A stretch of 64,000 bases of DNA from Spirosoma linguale DSM 74 (GTDB lineage: Bacteria; Bacteroidota; Bacteroidia; Cytophagales; Spirosomataceae): the NCBI GenBank assembly GCA_000024525.1, contig CP001769.1, positions 4,559,001 through 4,623,000 on the forward strand. Reading direction: 5' to 3'. Below, in pieces: positions 17,487-25,630 of this stretch. A program made the position numbers and the translations under genes. Within the stretch, counting starts at the first letter, position 1. Each line of letters starts with the position of its first letter. The notes under the pieces were generated by a model, which was not told the origin of the DNA, ran no database searches, and saw only the letters and a program-made list of their open reading frames with translations.

Positions 17487-17768
17487 ATGAACATTCAGCA
17501 TAAAGACAACGGCCAAAAGGGACTGTTTTACGTAGTAGTAGACGGCAAAACAGAAGCCGAAATGACCTATGTATGGTCGGGCGATCGACGAATCATCATC
17601 GACCATACCGGCGTAAGCGAAGCCCTCAAAGGCGAGGGTATTGGCAAACAACTGGTGCAGGCAGCCGTTGTCTGGGCGCGGGAAAAACAGCTGAAAATTC
17701 TGCCGCTCTGTCCCTTTGCCCGAGCTATATTCGATAAAACACCTGACTATCAGGATGTCTTGTTTTAA
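17487..17768 (+). CDS. Small GNAT-like N-acetyltransferase (YidJ/PF14542 type)
   Basis: 93 residues, the usual size of this subgroup. The acetyl-CoA binding motif is seen in GVSEALKGEGIGKQLVQAAVVWAREKQLKILPLCPFARAIFDKTPDYQDVL, where the GEGIGK loop holds the pyrophosphate and the C-terminal CPFA..F...P.Y is diagnostic. Substrate unknown. It stands alone between the 34-bp hairpin and the next promoter. Confidence 0.88.
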   Translation: MNIQHKDNGQKGLFYVVVDGKTEAEMTYVWSGDRRIIIDHTGVSEALKGEGIGKQLVQAAVVWAREKQLKILPLCPFARAIFDKTPDYQDVLF

Positions 17769-17806
17769 CGGGCGAAACCAATTAGTGGGATACACCGTCA
17801 GGGTTT

Positions 17807-17874
17807 GTTGATGTACATCAACAGTGCTTTTTATCATACCTCAATGCCTGCCGCTTTTTAGGCTGCTAGTTTTG
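17807..17874 (+). promoter_or_regulatory. FNR-type box and promoter before the alpha/beta hydrolase
   Basis: GTTGATGTACATCAAC (17807-17822) is a perfect 16-bp palindrome containing TTGAT-N4-ATCAA. TAGTTTTG (17867-17874) fits TAnnTTTG, placing the box near -66. The same 16-mer occurs at 19716. Confidence 0.65.
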
Positions 17875-17933
17875 TCGTGTCCCAACTGGGATGACCAGTT
17901 TCAACATCTTCACAAACTTAACGGCTATAAACA

Positions 17934-18926
17934 ATGAGCAGCACGGCACAAGAGCGCCCGTTTAAAGGCGAGCAGGACCCACAGATTTTTTCGGAGGTTA
18001 GAACATTTTTGCAGGCATTGAATGCAGGCGATGGGAAGCCCGTGGAAGCCTTAAGCCCCGCCGATGCCCGGCAGGTATTGACCGGTGCTCAGCAATCGGT
18101 CGAGGTTGATTACTCGGGTATTACCGAGACCGAAAAAACGATCTCACAGAACGGCTACCAGGTAAACATTCACATCGTAAAGCCCGAACAGAGTCAGGAT
18201 GGTGCACCGGTGTTCCTCTTCATCCACGGGGGAGGCTGGGTGCTGGGCGACTACCCCACCCACCGACGAATCGTGCGTGATCTGGTGGTCAACAGCGGGG
18301 CCGTAGCCGTCTTCCCCGATTATACGCCCTCGCCCGAAGCGCAGTACCCAACGGCTATCAACGAGATTTACGCCACACTGCAATGGGTAGCCGAACAGGG
18401 CGCTGAAATCGGGGTGGATGGCAGCAACATGGCCGTTGTCGGCAATAGTGTTGGTGGTAATATGTCAACGGTTATGGCCTTGATGGCTAAACACAACAAC
18501 GGTCCCAAACTCAAATTACAGGTGCTGCTGTGGCCCGTTACCAATGCCGATTTTGATACCGACTCGTACAACCTGTTTGCGAATGGTCGGTTCCTCACCA
18601 AAAACATGATGAAGTGGTTTTGGGATAACTACCTGCCCGACACCACTAAGCGCAACGAGATCTATGCATCACCCTTGCAGGCTACTGCCGACGAGCTGAG
18701 GGACTTGCCACCAGCGCTGGTACAAACTGCCGAAAACGATGTATTGCGGGATGAGGGCGAAGCCTATGCCCGTAAGCTGAACGAAGCGGGTGTGCCGGTA
18801 ACCCACACCCGGTATGGCGGTCTGATTCACGACTACGGCCTGCTGAATCCCATTGCCACCGTGCCAGCAGTACAAACAGCCCTGTTGCAGGCAGCTGCCG
18901 TGATCAAAGCGGCTTTAAAGGCCTAA
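17934..18926 (+). CDS. Alpha/beta hydrolase, HSL-type esterase/lipase
   Basis: 330 residues. Oxyanion motif HGGGW (98-102), nucleophile Ser172 in GNSVGG, then AENDVLRDEG with the acid residue and the His in GLIHDYGLL complete the hormone-sensitive-lipase family triad. It has no signal peptide, so cytosolic. It probably hydrolyses short-chain esters. It heads a run of co-directional genes (hydrolase, SDR) with a 30-base gap to the next start and is preceded by an FNR-type box. Confidence 0.92.
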   Translation: MSSTAQERPFKGEQDPQIFSEVRTFLQALNAGDGKPVEALSPADARQVLTGAQQSVEVDYSGITETEKTISQNGYQVNIHIVKPEQSQDGAPVFLFIHGGGWVLGDYPTHRRIVRDLVVNSGAVAVFPDYTPSPEAQYPTAINEIYATLQWVAEQGAEIGVDGSNMAVVGNSVGGNMSTVMALMAKHNNGPKLKLQVLLWPVTNADFDTDSYNLFANGRFLTKNMMKWFWDNYLPDTTKRNEIYASPLQATADELRDLPPALVQTAENDVLRDEGEAYARKLNEAGVPVTHTRYGGLIHDYGLLNPIATVPAVQTALLQAAAVIKAALKA

Positions 18927-18956
18927 ACGTCTCAAAAACAGAAATGAAGATATACC

Positions 18957-19703
18957 ATGACTAAACTTCAGGGAAAGGTCGCTTTTGTTACCGGCGGTAG
19001 CCGGGGAATTGGTGCGGGCATTGTAAAACGGTTAGCCGAAGAAGGGGCCAGTGTCGCCTTCACCTATGTCAGTTCACGAGAAAAAGCGGAAAAACTGGCC
19101 ACTGACAGTCAGTCCCCGGGTGTCAACGTGCTGGCGATCAAAGCGGACACCAGCAGTGACGCCGAAATTGATGCGGCCATTAAATCAGTAGTCGATACGT
19201 TCGGGCGTATCGACATCGTCGTCAACAGTGCTGGCTTATTTATCACCGGCACCATCGATGCTGCCGACGCCGATGTAGCCGCCTTCAAAAAACAGTGGGA
19301 GGTCAATGTGCATGGCGTCGTGCATACCGTTCGTACGGCATTGCCGTATATGGGTACCGGCGGCCGGATCATCAGCATTGGCTCTACCGGCGGCAGTCGC
19401 TCGGCTTACGCGGGCATAGGTGATTATGCGGCTACCAAAGCGGCCCTCGCGGCCTACACCCGTAGCTGGGCCCGGGATCTGGGCAGCAAAAACATCACCG
19501 CAAACATCATACAGCCGGGGCTGATCGACACCGACATGAATCCCGCCGATGGCCCGTACAGTTCGTCCATGCTGCAATCCGTAGCCCTGGGGCGGTATGG
19601 TAACCCGACGGACATTGGCGCTGCGGTGGCCTTCCTGGCGAGCGATGACGCTCAATACATCACCGGTGTAACGCTGAACGTAGACGGCGGACAAACGACA
19701 TGA
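18957..19703 (+). CDS. Classical short-chain dehydrogenase/reductase
   Basis: 248 residues. TGGSRGIG (12-19) binds the cofactor, NSAG follows at about 90-93, and the catalytic residues are Ser near 143 and YAATK with Tyr157/Lys161. The C-terminal TGVTLNVDGGQ is standard. An Arg-containing TYVSSREKAEKL after the second strand favours NADP(H). Substrate unknown. Likely co-transcribed with the hydrolase before it. Confidence 0.93.
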   Translation: MTKLQGKVAFVTGGSRGIGAGIVKRLAEEGASVAFTYVSSREKAEKLATDSQSPGVNVLAIKADTSSDAEIDAAIKSVVDTFGRIDIVVNSAGLFITGTIDAADADVAAFKKQWEVNVHGVVHTVRTALPYMGTGGRIISIGSTGGSRSAYAGIGDYAATKAALAAYTRSWARDLGSKNITANIIQPGLIDTDMNPADGPYSSSMLQSVALGRYGNPTDIGAAVAFLASDDAQYITGVTLNVDGGQTT

Positions 19704-19715
19704 TGCGGGCTCTTT

Positions 19716-19761
19716 GTTGATGTACATCAACGTTTTGCACCAAGGGCAACGCGTACTTTTG
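19716..19761 (+). promoter_or_regulatory. FNR-type box and promoter before the NTF2-like gene
   Basis: GTTGATGTACATCAAC (19716-19731), identical to the box at 17807, is followed by TTTG (19734-19737) and, 16 bases on, TACTTTTG (19754-19761). With a start of transcription near 19768 the box is centred near -44, a class II position. Confidence 0.65.
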
Positions 19762-19772
19762 GGTAGCAAGAC

Positions 19773-19834
19773 ACACGAAGCTGTTTGACTTGAGCGCTTT
19801 GCGGCCAAAGCGCTCAAGTCAAACAGCTTCGTGT
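19773..19834. repeat. Perfect 29-bp hairpin with CGGC loop
   Basis: Arms 19773-19801 and 19806-19834 are exact complements (ACACGAAGCTGTTTGACTTG..., loop CGGC). It begins only about five bases after the predicted transcript start and ends 32 bases before the next start codon. It would therefore form the extreme 5' end of that mRNA, or terminate the SDR transcript. Confidence 0.85.
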
Positions 19835-19866
19835 AATTTCTAAGAAACGAACGAGCAAAATTCCCT

Positions 19867-20226
19867 ATGGATACTCAGTTATTGACTAAAATCCAGCAAA
19901 CCCACCTGGCTGTCTGGAACGAGAAAGACCGTACAACGCGTGACGCACTGATGCAAACCATCTATGCCGACGATATTAAGATGTACGACAAGGGGTTTAT
20001 CCTGAGCGGCAGCGCAGCCGTTTCTGACTTTATCGATACGCTGTTTGCGGGTGATGCCGATTTTACCTTCACCCTAACAAAACCGATGGAAAGCACCCAG
20101 CATGGGGCACGCCTATACTGGGAAATACGGACCGGGCCCCAGCCGAACGTGCTGACCGGCATGGATTTTTTTGTGGTAGAAAAGGAGAAAGTAGCGCATC
20201 TGTTTGTGTTCATGGATGCTCAGTAG
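19867..20226 (+). CDS. NTF2-like (SnoaL-type) protein
   Basis: 119 residues with the cone-shaped NTF2 pattern: an N-terminal helix with TKIQQTHLAVWNEKDRTTRDALMQTIYADDIKMYD, then GAARLYWEIRTG-like strands and a terminal MDFFVVEKEKVAHLFVFMD. Such proteins are small isomerases, hydrolases or binding proteins; the substrate cannot be told. It is followed after 33 bases by the NmrA gene, so the two probably form an operon with their own FNR-boxed promoter. Confidence 0.82.
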   Translation: MDTQLLTKIQQTHLAVWNEKDRTTRDALMQTIYADDIKMYDKGFILSGSAAVSDFIDTLFAGDADFTFTLTKPMESTQHGARLYWEIRTGPQPNVLTGMDFFVVEKEKVAHLFVFMDAQ

Positions 20227-20259
20227 AGACAGGTTAAATCACCAAAAACGATTCACAAA

Positions 20260-21114
20260 ATGACGGTAAAACCTGTAATCCTGGTTACCGGAGCCACCGG
20301 TAACCAGGGCCGTGCTGTCACAAAAAGCCTGCTGGAGCAGGGGGAATTTACGGTTCGTGCCCTGGTTCGGAACAAGGCGAGCGAGAAAGCCAACGCGCTG
20401 GAAACGATAGGCGCCGAGTTGGTCGCTGGTGATTATGAGGACGTAGCGTCACTGGAAAACGCACTGCAGGGCGTCTGGGGTGTATTTTCCATGCAGGATT
20501 TTGCCCACGGTGTCGATGCGGAAGTCAACCAGGGAAAAACAGTAGCTGATCTGGCTAAAAAAGCGGGCGTCGGTCAGTTTGTTTATTCGTCTGTGGGTAG
20601 TGCCAATCGCCATACGGGTATTCCGCATTTTGACAGCAAGTACCAAATCGAAATGTATATCCGGGCAATCGGGTTACCGTATACCATCCTGCGCCCTGTC
20701 TACTTCATGTACAATTACAGGAACATGCAGGCCATGATTGACGACGGCCTAATTGCCCTGCCCCTAAGCCCCGACACGAAACTGCAGCAGTTATCCGAGA
20801 CCGATTATGGCAACATGGTGGCGACCGTGTTTGCCGATAGCGCCCGTTTTTTAGGAAAAGAAATCGACGTGGCCAGTGTAAGTATCTCAATGACTGAGCT
20901 GGCAGCAACCTTTAGCGAAGTACTTAACAAACCCGTGCGGTACCAGCAACTTTCGCTTGACCGTTTCCGTGAACAGGCCGGTGACGAGATGAGCCTGATG
21001 TTTAGCTGGTTTGAATCGGTTGGCTATAGTGCCAACGTAGCGGAATTGGAAACGATGTTCTTTCCACTCTCATCGGTGGATGCGTACCTGGCCCACCATT
21101 GGGAAACTACCTGA
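20260..21114 (+). CDS. NmrA-family NAD(P)-binding protein
   Basis: 284 residues. Begins ILVTGATGNQGRAVTKSLLEQGEFTVRALVRN, the atypical-SDR Rossmann loop (GATGNQG). FVYSSVGSANRHTGIPHFDSKYQIEMYIRAIGLPYTILRPVYFMYNY is the usual NmrA stretch, with Lys in place of a YxxxK catalytic pair. Family members are NAD(P)H redox sensors or quinone/azo reductases. The cluster context favours redox stress. Confidence 0.88.
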   Translation: MTVKPVILVTGATGNQGRAVTKSLLEQGEFTVRALVRNKASEKANALETIGAELVAGDYEDVASLENALQGVWGVFSMQDFAHGVDAEVNQGKTVADLAKKAGVGQFVYSSVGSANRHTGIPHFDSKYQIEMYIRAIGLPYTILRPVYFMYNYRNMQAMIDDGLIALPLSPDTKLQQLSETDYGNMVATVFADSARFLGKEIDVASVSISMTELAATFSEVLNKPVRYQQLSLDRFREQAGDEMSLMFSWFESVGYSANVAELETMFFPLSSVDAYLAHHWETT

Positions 21115-21177
21115 TGGGCTGGGTTATGACCCAAGAAAGTCGTCACCCCGCCCGGGCATGCGTTGATTGACACCGAA

Positions 21178-21774
21178 TCAGCTTGCTTTTTTCAGGTGTT
21201 GATGGCGAATGCGGCTCAGCGTTTCTTTGGTTATACCCAGGTAAGATGCGATAATATGCTGGGGAAAACGCTGCAGGAATTCGGGATATAGTTTAGTCAA
21301 CTCTTCATAGCGGTAATCGGCCGTGTAGTTTTGGGCCATGTTCAGGCGTTTTTGAACAGCCATGTGCTGGTTATCATCCAGCTTTATCCGCATTTCGTTG
21401 AAGGCCGGAATGATATTAACGCGTTCGTAATAGCCATTTGCTTTTGGCAGTAAGAGTAACTCGGTTTCTTCCCAGGCATCGATGTTGTAAATAGACGGTG
21501 TTTCTTTGTGAAAGCTCTCCCGATCCGACGTCCACCAGTTTTCGATGCATAAATTGAGCACGTGCTCATACCCTTTTTCGTCGACCGTATATTGCCGGGT
21601 GGCTCCCTTCACAATGAAGGCGATGTATTTACAGACTTCACCTTCCTGTAGCAGGAATTGCCGCTTTCTTAATTTTTTGGGGATGAACGCTTCCTCCAGC
21701 AGGCTGATATCGGTTTCGGAAAGGGGGAAAGTGGCGTGTTCCTGTATGTAGTGAATCAGCGGGGTAATCATCAA
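21178..21774 (-). CDS. Crp/Fnr family regulator with FNR-type recognition helix
   Basis: 198 residues: a cyclic-nucleotide-binding-like beta-barrel (residues about 28-115, LRKRQFLLQEGEVCKYIAFIVKGATRQY) and a C-terminal winged helix ending IIASYLGITKETLSRIRHQHLKK. The recognition helix carries E-x-x-S-R (KETLSR), the residues with which E. coli FNR reads TTGAT (established). No N-terminal Cys cluster is present, so it is not an Fe-S oxygen sensor like FNR. Three exact TTGAT-N4-ATCAA boxes in the adjoining gene cluster (15642, 17807, 19716) are its likely operators. Convergent with the NmrA gene. Confidence 0.9.
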   Translation of the reverse strand: MMITPLIHYIQEHATFPLSETDISLLEEAFIPKKLRKRQFLLQEGEVCKYIAFIVKGATRQYTVDEKGYEHVLNLCIENWWTSDRESFHKETPSIYNIDAWEETELLLLPKANGYYERVNIIPAFNEMRIKLDDNQHMAVQKRLNMAQNYTADYRYEELTKLYPEFLQRFPQHIIASYLGITKETLSRIRHQHLKKAS

Positions 21775-21973
21775 CCAGTGGACAAAGTAAAAGTTTACGA
21801 CAACGTTTCAAGCGCCAAAGATAGTAACTGGCAAAATAGGGTTTGCTGAAACGGAAAGTTGTACAAACCGATGTCTGTCTTATTCTAACGATGTATCGGC
21901 GGTTGATAGGACGGGCTAATTATTATATCTGTCAATCATATACCATATGCATTTAGGCGTATGCGACTGGTAG

Positions 21974-22024
21974 TGTTGGACATATCTTAAAAAAACAATG
22001 TCTCACAAATCGCTCGTTGCAAAA
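21974..22024 (+). repeat. Dispersed intergenic repeat, 5' part, at 22.0 kb
   Basis: Shows the leader GTTGGACATATCTTAAAAA.. CAATGTCTCACAAATCGCTCG and stops after the first arm. The rest of the unit is absent. Confidence 0.55.
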
Positions 22025-22389
22025 CAGGTTATCAATGCCTAAGGTTGACTCAATTAGAACTTCACAGGCAGAGAATACCCGTTTGCTGTTGACGGCAGCT
22101 GCTCAGTAATTTATGCTAGTTTGGAAATCTATTTTCACTCCGTTTAAAACAATTGAACGATCAGCTTGGTTATAAAACGAAAAAGAGTCTTTCCAGCAGA
22201 AAAACTCTTTATAAATATGATCTAATATGTTACTTGCCAAGCTGGCAAGAAGAGTGCCAGTTTACTCTTAAGTCATTGAGTTTGGCCATAAGACCGACAG
22301 GATTGTTAAAAAAGTTCGCAGACGTATTAATAATTTACTGTTTTTCAGGCCTTTAACTTGAAAATTTTTCAAGTTAAGTATGTTCTAAA

Positions 22390-22490
22390 TAAACGCTCAT
22401 AAACGGCATGACTCCATAAAGAAGACGCCGGATTCCAATAATTGGAATCCGGCGTCTTCTTTATGGAGTCATGCCGTTTATGAGCGTTTA
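22390..22490. repeat. 101-bp perfect palindrome (50-bp arms, 1-base centre)
   Basis: Left arm 22390-22439 (TAAACGCTCATAAACGGCAT... GGATTCCAAT), centre A at 22440, right arm 22441-22490, exact complement throughout. As DNA it can extrude a cruciform; as RNA it is a continuous 50-bp stem. Long perfect palindromes are normally lost quickly, so this is recent or kept by selection. Confidence 0.95.
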
Positions 22491-22742
22491 GTGGACTCTT
22501 TAATGGCTTAGCGCTGATAAGGATTGAACAAAGGGGTCAGATCCGTTTGGTATGTGGCTGCTTAAGCCGTGGTAGCCGGTTCAACCGCTGGCCATTTATC
22601 AAAGAGGAGGCCGCCATTGAAGAAAGAAAAGCTCACGAATGGCTCTTAATGGGAGCATTTGAAGTAACGGATCGTATACGAGTAGTTAGCTTAAGAGCAG
22701 GGGCTTTGAATACTATGATGTTCACTTATACAACAATTAGGG

Positions 22743-23150
22743 ATGGTCAATCTGAAGCACTTTCTTATTGATCTTCAGCAGGGAGCTTACTTGGATGCTG
22801 CTGTAGAGATACCACCTAAATTAGCAGAAGAAACTGGTTTCAAGCGATTCTTGGCCGCACTGTACTTGTACTCCATGGCTAGCCTCATTTTGTCGGGAGG
22901 GGTGCTAGCGAAGCTATTAGGCCCCTTGCATCTCGATTTTTTAAAAGCTTCCTTGCTCACAGGAGTTATACCTTATCTTTTCTACCGACAATTTTTGGGA
23001 CCTTTAATCATAAAAAGATTTGATTTTGTACTAGCTGATGCAGAAAAAGCGAAGTGCGTAAAGCTTTACCGCTACGTTTTTGCTGGCGCTTTTGGCGTTT
23101 TTGCCGTTGCTCTCATTATTGTATTTTGTATATCTACTAAATCTTTCTAA
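22743..23150 (+). CDS. Small membrane protein, unknown function
   Basis: 135 residues. The soluble N-terminus (MVNLKHFLIDLQQGAYLDAAVEIPPKLAEETGFKRF) is followed by three hydrophobic stretches (FLAALYLYSMASLILSGGVLA, FLKASLLTGVIPYLFY, YVFAGAFGVFAVALIIVFCI). No family is recognised. Charged residues between segments suggest an inner-membrane location. Neighbours give no clue. Confidence 0.6.
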   Translation: MVNLKHFLIDLQQGAYLDAAVEIPPKLAEETGFKRFLAALYLYSMASLILSGGVLAKLLGPLHLDFLKASLLTGVIPYLFYRQFLGPLIIKRFDFVLADAEKAKCVKLYRYVFAGAFGVFAVALIIVFCISTKSF

Positions 23151-23640
23151 TGTCAAGTAGGTAGGTGACTGCTTGTGTTAGTCAGTCTTAAAGAAACGCT
23201 CCTGTGCGAGACGTAAGCAGGTTGGGCATCGCTTTTATTGACAATTCAATGTTCCTTAGCCATTCCGACTAGTAAGCGATAATGAACATGCTCATTGCCT
23301 GGGTTACAGAAAAGTGGATTACCCAAAAACCTACCAATGGCGAAGGGTATAGTATTTGGTATTATCTAGCTCGCTATGACCACAGGGAAGAGCTTCATAT
23401 CAGGCTTCGCTATTACGGGTATATTTCTCCGCTTGACCATAAGTTCTCAAAGCCTAAAACCGATTTGGAATAGAGAATCAGAGCTCATCGGACAAATGTT
23501 GGCTGAGTGCTGAAGGGTTACTTAGACTCGTTGAGTCAAGACCAACCGGCTACTAAATTTGCTTTGTCCAGAATACTCGTTTATGGTAATCTTGCTCGAC
23601 TTTAATTCGTCGATGCGTATCAAATTACCAGGTACTACTA
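23151..23640. other. Intergenic stretch
   Basis: Contains a fragment of the dispersed repeat (23186-23215). The open frame at 23282-23473 (63 codons) is rich in Tyr/Arg/His and has no family look; it is not called. Confidence 0.4.
23186..23215 (+). repeat. Dispersed intergenic repeat, fragment at 23.2 kb
   Basis: TCTTAAAGAAACGCTCCTGTGCGAGACG matches the first stem region of the consensus and then diverges. Confidence 0.45.
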
Positions 23641-24720
23641 ATGAAAAAATTACCTATCCACAGGGTTGTAGTTTACGTTTTGATAGCGTTTAGCTTTGCT
23701 TGCAAAAAAGAACCTTCCGTTGAAGTTGCCAAAGAATTAAAGCCAACTACCGTCAGTACCTTTCTGTCTCCTAGCCAGTTAAACAACTCCAGACCCGTCT
23801 CTGTAGCCTTTGATAAAGCGAATAACCTATACTTCGCAGATGGAATTGCCCGTATTTTCAAAGTCACTCCACAAGGCAATCTGAGCTTATACGCCGGTTC
23901 CGGCGGAACCGGCTACCAGGACGGTTCACTCGACAAAGCTAAGTTTCTGTGGCCTTATGGTTTGGCTTTTGATCGCGCAGGTAATCTGTATGTGGCTGAT
24001 TCGGGTAACCAGGCAATTCGAAAGATTAGTCCAGATGGTCAGGTTACTACGTTTGCGGGTCAACCCTATGATGTGACGAGCATAACTAATGTGAGTGTCG
24101 ATGGTATTGGCAAAGAAGCTCGGTTCTATAATCCACTCGTTCTGACCATCGATCGTTCTGACAATTTGTTTGTTGGGGAATATGCGGATGCTAGTGCTTA
24201 CGTTGCTGTTATTCGAAAAATCACACCCCAAGCGAACGTGACTTCTTATGCAGGTACGGCCGGCAAAATGACTTTGCAACAATACAGCAACCCGTCTACC
24301 CTTATTTCCCCCCGAGGGTTAGCGGTCAATTCAAAGGGAGAGCTCTTCATTGGTTGCCCAGGCGTTATCTATAAAGTCAGCACAAGTGGGCAAACGACTG
24401 TTTACTCTGGGGTTCGGGAGCAGTATGGCAGTAGCCCAAACGGCCCGATTAACTCCGCTCGCTATGGCCTGATCACCAGCCTTCGATTCGATTCAAACGA
24501 CAATTTATATATCGGTGAAACAGGAGCCGGCATCGTCCGTAAAATAGCAACAGATGGACAAGTAAGCGACGTGACGGGTAGTCGACTTGGTGGTTACAAA
24601 GACGGCCCCTTACAAGCCGCCGAATTCGGTTCGGTCGAAGACTTGGCCTTCTCTCCATCCGGCTCGCTTTATGTGGCTGATAATCGAAATGGAGCGATTC
24701 GTAAAATCACCTTTGAGTAA
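23641..24720 (+). CDS. NHL-repeat lipoprotein
   Basis: 359 residues. The lipoprotein signal ends FSFACKK (Cys21). Then come NHL beta-propeller blades: PVSVAFDKANNLYFADGIARIFKVTPQGNLSLYAGSG, PYGLAFDRAGNLYVADSGNQAIRKISPDGQVTTFAGQ and further copies at about 155-200, 210-245, 265-305 and 325-359. Six blades are visible, suiting a full propeller. NHL propellers bind protein, glycan or nucleic acid, and some have lyase activity; no catalytic residues can be assigned. Located at the cell envelope. Confidence 0.9.
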   Translation: MKKLPIHRVVVYVLIAFSFACKKEPSVEVAKELKPTTVSTFLSPSQLNNSRPVSVAFDKANNLYFADGIARIFKVTPQGNLSLYAGSGGTGYQDGSLDKAKFLWPYGLAFDRAGNLYVADSGNQAIRKISPDGQVTTFAGQPYDVTSITNVSVDGIGKEARFYNPLVLTIDRSDNLFVGEYADASAYVAVIRKITPQANVTSYAGTAGKMTLQQYSNPSTLISPRGLAVNSKGELFIGCPGVIYKVSTSGQTTVYSGVREQYGSSPNGPINSARYGLITSLRFDSNDNLYIGETGAGIVRKIATDGQVSDVTGSRLGGYKDGPLQAAEFGSVEDLAFSPSGSLYVADNRNGAIRKITFE

Positions 24721-24759
24721 GGCTGTATCGGTGGCGGCATATCGCATGCAACCGATGGC

Positions 24760-24824
24760 GTTTGACAGAAAGTAAAGAATCAATGTCTCACTAATCGCTC
24801 CTAAATGAGCTGAAAAGACATTCC
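24760..24824 (+). repeat. Dispersed intergenic repeat, 5' part, at 24.8 kb
   Basis: GTTTGACAGAAAGTAAAGAATCAATGTCTCACTAATCGCTCC keeps the conserved leader and first arms, then AAATGAGCTG. The 3' arms are missing. Confidence 0.6.
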
Positions 24825-24832
24825 TATATTTG
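24825..24832 (+). promoter_or_regulatory. Bacteroidota -7 element before the 24887 gene
   Basis: TATATTTG fits TAnnTTTG, 55 bases before the start codon. It follows directly on the repeat copy, so the repeat supplies the sequence where the -33 element should be. Confidence 0.4.
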
Positions 24833-24886
24833 CTTTATAATAGGGTAGTATATTTTAACTAAGACTTGTTAGTTTTCTAGTCAGCT

Positions 24887-25333
24887 ATGAAATTATTAGT
24901 TATAGTCCTCTTATTAACAAACGTGGCTTGTCTTCCACTCTACGGACAACGTATAACTGACCAACAGAACGTGAAGCAGGTTATAAATGGCTTTTTTCAG
25001 GCCTTATCGGACGAGGACCTACCCTCTTTAAGAAGTTACTGCCGAACAGACTTTACGTTATTAGAGAGTGGGGAAATCTGGACACTGGACACCCTGGAAG
25101 CCAAAATAAAGCCCTATTTTGGTAGAGGTGCTAGCCGCATCAACAAAATAGACATCAAAAAAATAGTTATACAAGGAACAAGTGCCTGGGTGGTTTATTT
25201 CAATCAAGCCGATATGGAACTGAATGGTCGAAAAGGAAGGATCAACTGGTTAGAAAGTGCCGTTTTAACTAAGCTTAATGATGGATGGAAAATAACATTG
25301 CTTCATTCAACAACGCTTCCTAAGAAAAATTAA
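24887..25333 (+). CDS. Exported NTF2-like protein (DUF4440/SnoaL type)
   Basis: 148 residues. Signal peptide MKLLVIVLLLTNVACLPLYGQ, then QQNVKQVINGFFQALSDEDLPSLRSYCRTDFTLLESGEIWTLDTLEAKI and WVVYFNQADMELNGRKGRINWLESAVLTKLNDGWKITLLHSTTL, the classic NTF2-fold order of helix, metal-free pocket and long strands. Function is unknown; members are often periplasmic. Alone in its transcript. Confidence 0.85.
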   Translation: MKLLVIVLLLTNVACLPLYGQRITDQQNVKQVINGFFQALSDEDLPSLRSYCRTDFTLLESGEIWTLDTLEAKIKPYFGRGASRINKIDIKKIVIQGTSAWVVYFNQADMELNGRKGRINWLESAVLTKLNDGWKITLLHSTTLPKKN

Positions 25334-25380
25334 CATACGTAGGTTATGAATTAGTGTAGAGAGTTATTGAAAGATAATCG

Positions 25381-25450
25381 TCTCTCTAAAGGCTCTAACT
25401 TGAGACGATGTAAGCTTCCTAGAACTGCTTCTTAAATGTGCGTTTCTTGT
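25381..25450 (+). repeat. Dispersed intergenic repeat, copy at 25.4 kb
   Basis: Reads TCTCTCTAAAGGCTCTAACTTGAGACGATGTAAGCTTCC..CTGCTTCTTAAATGTGCGTTTC. With the two bases before it, CGTCTC pairs exactly with GAGACG. Confidence 0.65.
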
Positions 25451-25630
25451 GAAAGCCCTAGCAGAAAGATTATGTAGAGTATACTAAGTGAAAATAATGA
25501 GCTGCAAGTGCTCCACAGGGTTGTACAAACTGGTTAAACTAGAACCTCGAAACGCACGGATATGCCGTATTCAAAGGGAGTCATTGCAAAATCATCCACC
25601 TAAAGGATCAGCCAACTATCAGGTGCTAGT

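Larger units (their letters stand above)
21775..22742. other. Intergenic region with a 101-bp palindrome
   Basis: Begins with the probable promoter of the Crp/Fnr gene (CAAAGATA at 21816-21823 reads TATCTTTG on the minus strand). It then holds a partial dispersed-repeat copy (21974-22024) and the 22390-22490 palindrome. Open frames at 22153-22356 and 22547-22771 lack protein features and are not called. Confidence 0.55.

Noticed and set aside
22547..22771. 74-codon plus-strand frame before the small membrane protein
   Set aside because: Overlaps the next gene's start and has no family look.
23282..23473. 63-codon plus-strand frame
   Set aside because: Odd composition (Tyr, Arg, His) and no context; not supportable.
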